Shown: positions 62,109-64,000 of the stretch, piece after piece | Layout of the letters: the number at the start of each line of letters is the position of its first letter | Numbering within the stretch: position 1 is the stretch's first letter | From: Treponema sp. | GTDB lineage: Bacteria > Spirochaetota > Spirochaetia > Treponematales > Treponemataceae | DNA length: 64,000 bases | Direction: 5' to 3' | NCBI GenBank assembly: GCA_017548565.1 | Contig: JAFYZU010000053.1 | Span: 1 to 64,000 of the forward strand | Position numbers and translations under genes: made by a program | Notes under the pieces: generated by a model | Databases searched by the model: none | The model's input: the letters and a program-made list of their open reading frames with translations, nothing else | What the model was told of the DNA's origin: nothing

Positions 62109-62579
62109 ATGAAAGAACGTCAGGCCAGACTTAAGGCAATCGTTAATCTTATTAAAAATAATAGAATTGAAAGTCAGGATATACTGCTTGAGCTGCTTTT
62201 AAAGGAAGATTTTGAAGTTACTCAGGCAACCTTAAGCCGTGATTTAAAACTTCTGAAGGTTGGTAAGGTTCCCGATGGAAAATCAGGATATATGTATGCG
62301 CTTGCGAACGAAGAAGATAATTCGGAATCACAGGCAATTTATATCCAGGATTTTTTACGGGGCTATATAAGCATTGACTGGAATGCAAATCTGGTTGTAA
62401 TAAAAACTTTTCCGGGGCATGCAAACACTGTCTGTAACGCTCTTGATAATTTAAATCTTGAAGAAATAATAGGAACTGTCGCAGGTGACAACTGTCTTTT
62501 TGCCTGTCTTAAAGAAGGAGTTACCGGTGAACAGTTTATGAATAAGCTTAAACAGATAATTCCATCGCTCGATGAATAA
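62109..62579 (+). CDS. argR: ArgR-type arginine repressor
   Basis: 156 residues. N-terminal winged helix with ARLKAIVNLIKNNRIESQDILLELLLKEDFEVTQATLSRDLKLLKVGKV (recognition helix TQATLSRDL), and a C-terminal hexamerisation/arginine-binding domain with VVIKTFPGHANTVCNALDNL and IIGTVAGDNCLFACLKEG, including the GTIAGDDT-like motif read here as GTVAGDNC. That motif normally has two Asp for arginine contact; the second is Asn. No arg genes are in the window. Confidence 0.93.
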   Translation: MKERQARLKAIVNLIKNNRIESQDILLELLLKEDFEVTQATLSRDLKLLKVGKVPDGKSGYMYALANEEDNSESQAIYIQDFLRGYISIDWNANLVVIKTFPGHANTVCNALDNLNLEEIIGTVAGDNCLFACLKEGVTGEQFMNKLKQIIPSLDE

Positions 62580-62630
62580 CAATGCCTGTTTATAGCGATT
62601 AATCGTGTAGTTTAAAAATTTTTAATCTGA

Positions 62631-62659
62631 TTGTCACTTTTTAATAAATGAGATAACAT
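62631..62659 (+). promoter_or_regulatory. Promoter of the threonine-synthase-like gene, leaderless
   Basis: TTGTCA (62631-62636), 17 bp, TAACAT (62654-62659), exactly 6 nt to the ATG at 62666. No Shine-Dalgarno. Confidence 0.6.
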
Positions 62660-62665
62660 TAAACC

Positions 62666-63970
62666 ATGCTTTTTACAAGTACAAGAAACAATGATTTGAA
62701 AGTACAGTTCTCAAAAGCAGTAAAAGACTGCATGCCTTCTGACGGAGGAGTCTTTGTTCCCGATTCATCGAGCATAGAAGACCTTCGCCGCTGGATTTAT
62801 TATATTGATGAAAAGACAACCTTCAAATCAATCGCAGGAACCTTATCGCTTGCTTTTTATAACGATGAGTTTTCTCCTATTATCTGTGAAACAATAGCGA
62901 ACTCTGCATTTCCTTTTGAACCTAAGGTTGTCCAGCTTGATGACAATCTTTTTCATATGCAGCTTTTCAACGGATATACAGGATGCCACAGAGATTTCGG
63001 GGTTTCCTATCTTTGTTCATATCTCGAAACAACACATACTTTAAACGGCGGAAATTCTGTTTTCCTTGATTTTACACATGGTGAGCTTGGTGCTCTTCTT
63101 GCAAAGGTTCTCCGCAATAAAAAGCATATAAAGGCAGTGCTCGTTTACAAGAAAGGAACTGTACGCGGGCTTTGTGAACAGGATTTAATCTGGAACGGCG
63201 GCAATATTCTTCCTGTAGAGATGGAAGGAACTGAAGAGCAGATTAAAAAAGAAATAAAAGCGATTTTTGATGACAAGGATTTTTCGAATAACTATAATCT
63301 CTCGATTGCGAATACAACGAATATCTGTCGTCTGATTTCTCAGGTTTTTTATTTTCCTTATGCGTTTGCCCAGATTAAGCATAAAATCAACGGTGATATT
63401 TTTTATGCGCTAGATTCAGATAATTATTCTACTCTTATTGCAGGTCTTTACAGCTGGCGTTTTGCTTTACCGTTGAATGGTTTTTATGTTCCTGCAACAA
63501 AAGAGCTTGATTTTGATTTGTATTCCGATGAAATCATCCTTGGTCAGAAGAAAAAAAATCTGACTGTAAATCCGATGCGTCCTGCAAATATTGAACGTCT
63601 TGAATCATTCTTCGGTAAAAACAATATGATGATGAAGAACTTTGTTTTTCCGGTTCAGGTTTCGGAAAAAAATCGTGAGATTGCTGCTAAAGAGCTTTAC
63701 AGGAAATACGGGGTTTTTGCAGATCAGGGAACAGCAAGTGCCTATGCCGCCATCATGCAGAATCAGAATGAAGTTTATGATGAGGACGGAGCATTTGTTT
63801 TAATTTCACAGAATCATCCGTCTCTTTCATCGGATTATATAAGACATGTTGTTGGTGAGGTTCCGCAGATGCCTGAAAACATAAAGGAAACACTGAAGCC
63901 TTACAGACTCGATAAAAAAATTCTGTCTGAAGCAGATGAATTGAAAAAAATCATATCAGAAAATTTTTAA
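62666..63970 (+). CDS. Threonine synthase-like protein lacking the PLP lysine
   Basis: 434 residues, full length for ThrC. The N-terminus FTSTRNNDLKVQFSKAVKDCMPSDGGVFVP and the order of later segments (VYKKGTV...EQDL; LSIANTTNICRLISQVFYFPYAF for the usual SANSINW...; LIAGLYSWRFALPLNGFYVPATKE) are those of ThrC. The PLP motif FHGPTLAFKDFG reads FNGYTGCHRDFG, with Arg109 in place of the Schiff-base Lys, and the phosphate loop SGDTG reads THGELG. The codon for the changed residue is AGA. The reading frame is intact, so it is probably expressed but cannot make threonine by the normal mechanism. Confidence 0.85.
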   Translation: MLFTSTRNNDLKVQFSKAVKDCMPSDGGVFVPDSSSIEDLRRWIYYIDEKTTFKSIAGTLSLAFYNDEFSPIICETIANSAFPFEPKVVQLDDNLFHMQLFNGYTGCHRDFGVSYLCSYLETTHTLNGGNSVFLDFTHGELGALLAKVLRNKKHIKAVLVYKKGTVRGLCEQDLIWNGGNILPVEMEGTEEQIKKEIKAIFDDKDFSNNYNLSIANTTNICRLISQVFYFPYAFAQIKHKINGDIFYALDSDNYSTLIAGLYSWRFALPLNGFYVPATKELDFDLYSDEIILGQKKKNLTVNPMRPANIERLESFFGKNNMMMKNFVFPVQVSEKNREIAAKELYRKYGVFADQGTASAYAAIMQNQNEVYDEDGAFVLISQNHPSLSSDYIRHVVGEVPQMPENIKETLKPYRLDKKILSEADELKKIISENF

Positions 63971-63979
63971 GGTGATACG

Positions 63980-64000
63980 ATGGATTTTATAAAATATGAA
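63980..64000 (+). CDS. Start of a gene cut by the window end
   Basis: ATG at 63980 with AAGGTG 6-7 nt upstream and an open frame (MDFIKYE) to the end of the window. Too short to identify. It follows the threonine-synthase-like gene by 9 nt, so probably the same transcript. Confidence 0.5.

Noticed and set aside
1-64000. tRNA, rRNA, CRISPR arrays, insertion sequences or prophage
   Set aside because: No cloverleaf-like or rRNA-like stretch, no regularly spaced repeats, and no transposase, integrase or phage structural protein was seen.

Overview
The window looks like a low-GC spirochaete chromosome, most probably a saccharolytic (rumen or gut type) Treponema. Pointers are lipoproteins with relaxed lipoboxes, an MCP with CheR and CheB, large single-chain PurL, AsnA, a lipoprotein GH5 endoglucanase, a monosaccharide ABC transporter and a MurA with Asp in place of the catalytic Cys, as described in Borrelia. 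This assignment is inference from protein content; no rRNA or other marker is present. I see no tRNA, rRNA, CRISPR array, insertion sequence or prophage. This is an ordinary chromosomal region, densely packed with genes.

Layout. 1-2.95 kb: a truncated gene, a lipoprotein, then lptC-lptA-lptB. 2.96-8.6 kb: GH5 lipoprotein (minus), rny (plus), four small minus-strand genes. 8.7-12.7 kb: ChvE/MmsA/MmsB-type sugar ABC transporter (minus) with a terminator between the binding protein and ATPase genes. 12.9-20.5 kb: clpS-clpA, running by overlaps into a sugar-sensing module (membrane-anchored binding protein, YesM/LytS-type kinase, YesN-type regulator, lipoprotein binding protein), the layout of the clostridial XylFII-LytS-YesN xylose system. 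20.5-25.2 kb: inactive-looking rhomboid, MATE exporter, GNAT, dCMP deaminase, degenerate class III cyclase. 25.3-32.8 kb: purL, thioredoxin-like lipoprotein, two CNNM/CorC paralogues. 32.9-38 kb: omptin-like outer-membrane protease, two pseudouridine synthases, TatD, an orphan DNA methyltransferase. 38.1-42.9 kb: chemotaxis (MCP, cheR, cheB) around a small lipoprotein. 43-45.4 kb: TPR protein, polyprenyl synthase, a 322-bp gap with paired DnaA boxes, a STAS/zinc-ribbon protein. 45.6-54 kb: two membrane proteins, apt, asnA, an unrecognised protein, RluA-type enzyme, DJ-1 family protein, ackA. 54-64 kb: orphan peptide-binding protein with an unknown partner, pepT, murA, an OLD-type nuclease, a lipoprotein, argR, a threonine-synthase-like protein without its PLP lysine, and the first codons of another gene.

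How the genes may work together. Endoglucanase, the sugar ABC transporter and the sugar-sensing module suggest plant polysaccharide breakdown with regulated pentose/hexose uptake; acetate kinase fits fermentation. Lpt-type transport genes and an omptin occur together although treponemes are generally considered to lack LPS.

Two patterns run through the window. Good promoters are easy to see (TTGnnn, 17 bp, TAnnnT). About ten genes without a Shine-Dalgarno have the -10 box only 6-7 bp before the ATG, predicting leaderless mRNAs. Several enzyme-family proteins (rhomboid, cyclase, threonine synthase) have lost catalytic residues while keeping the fold and full length.
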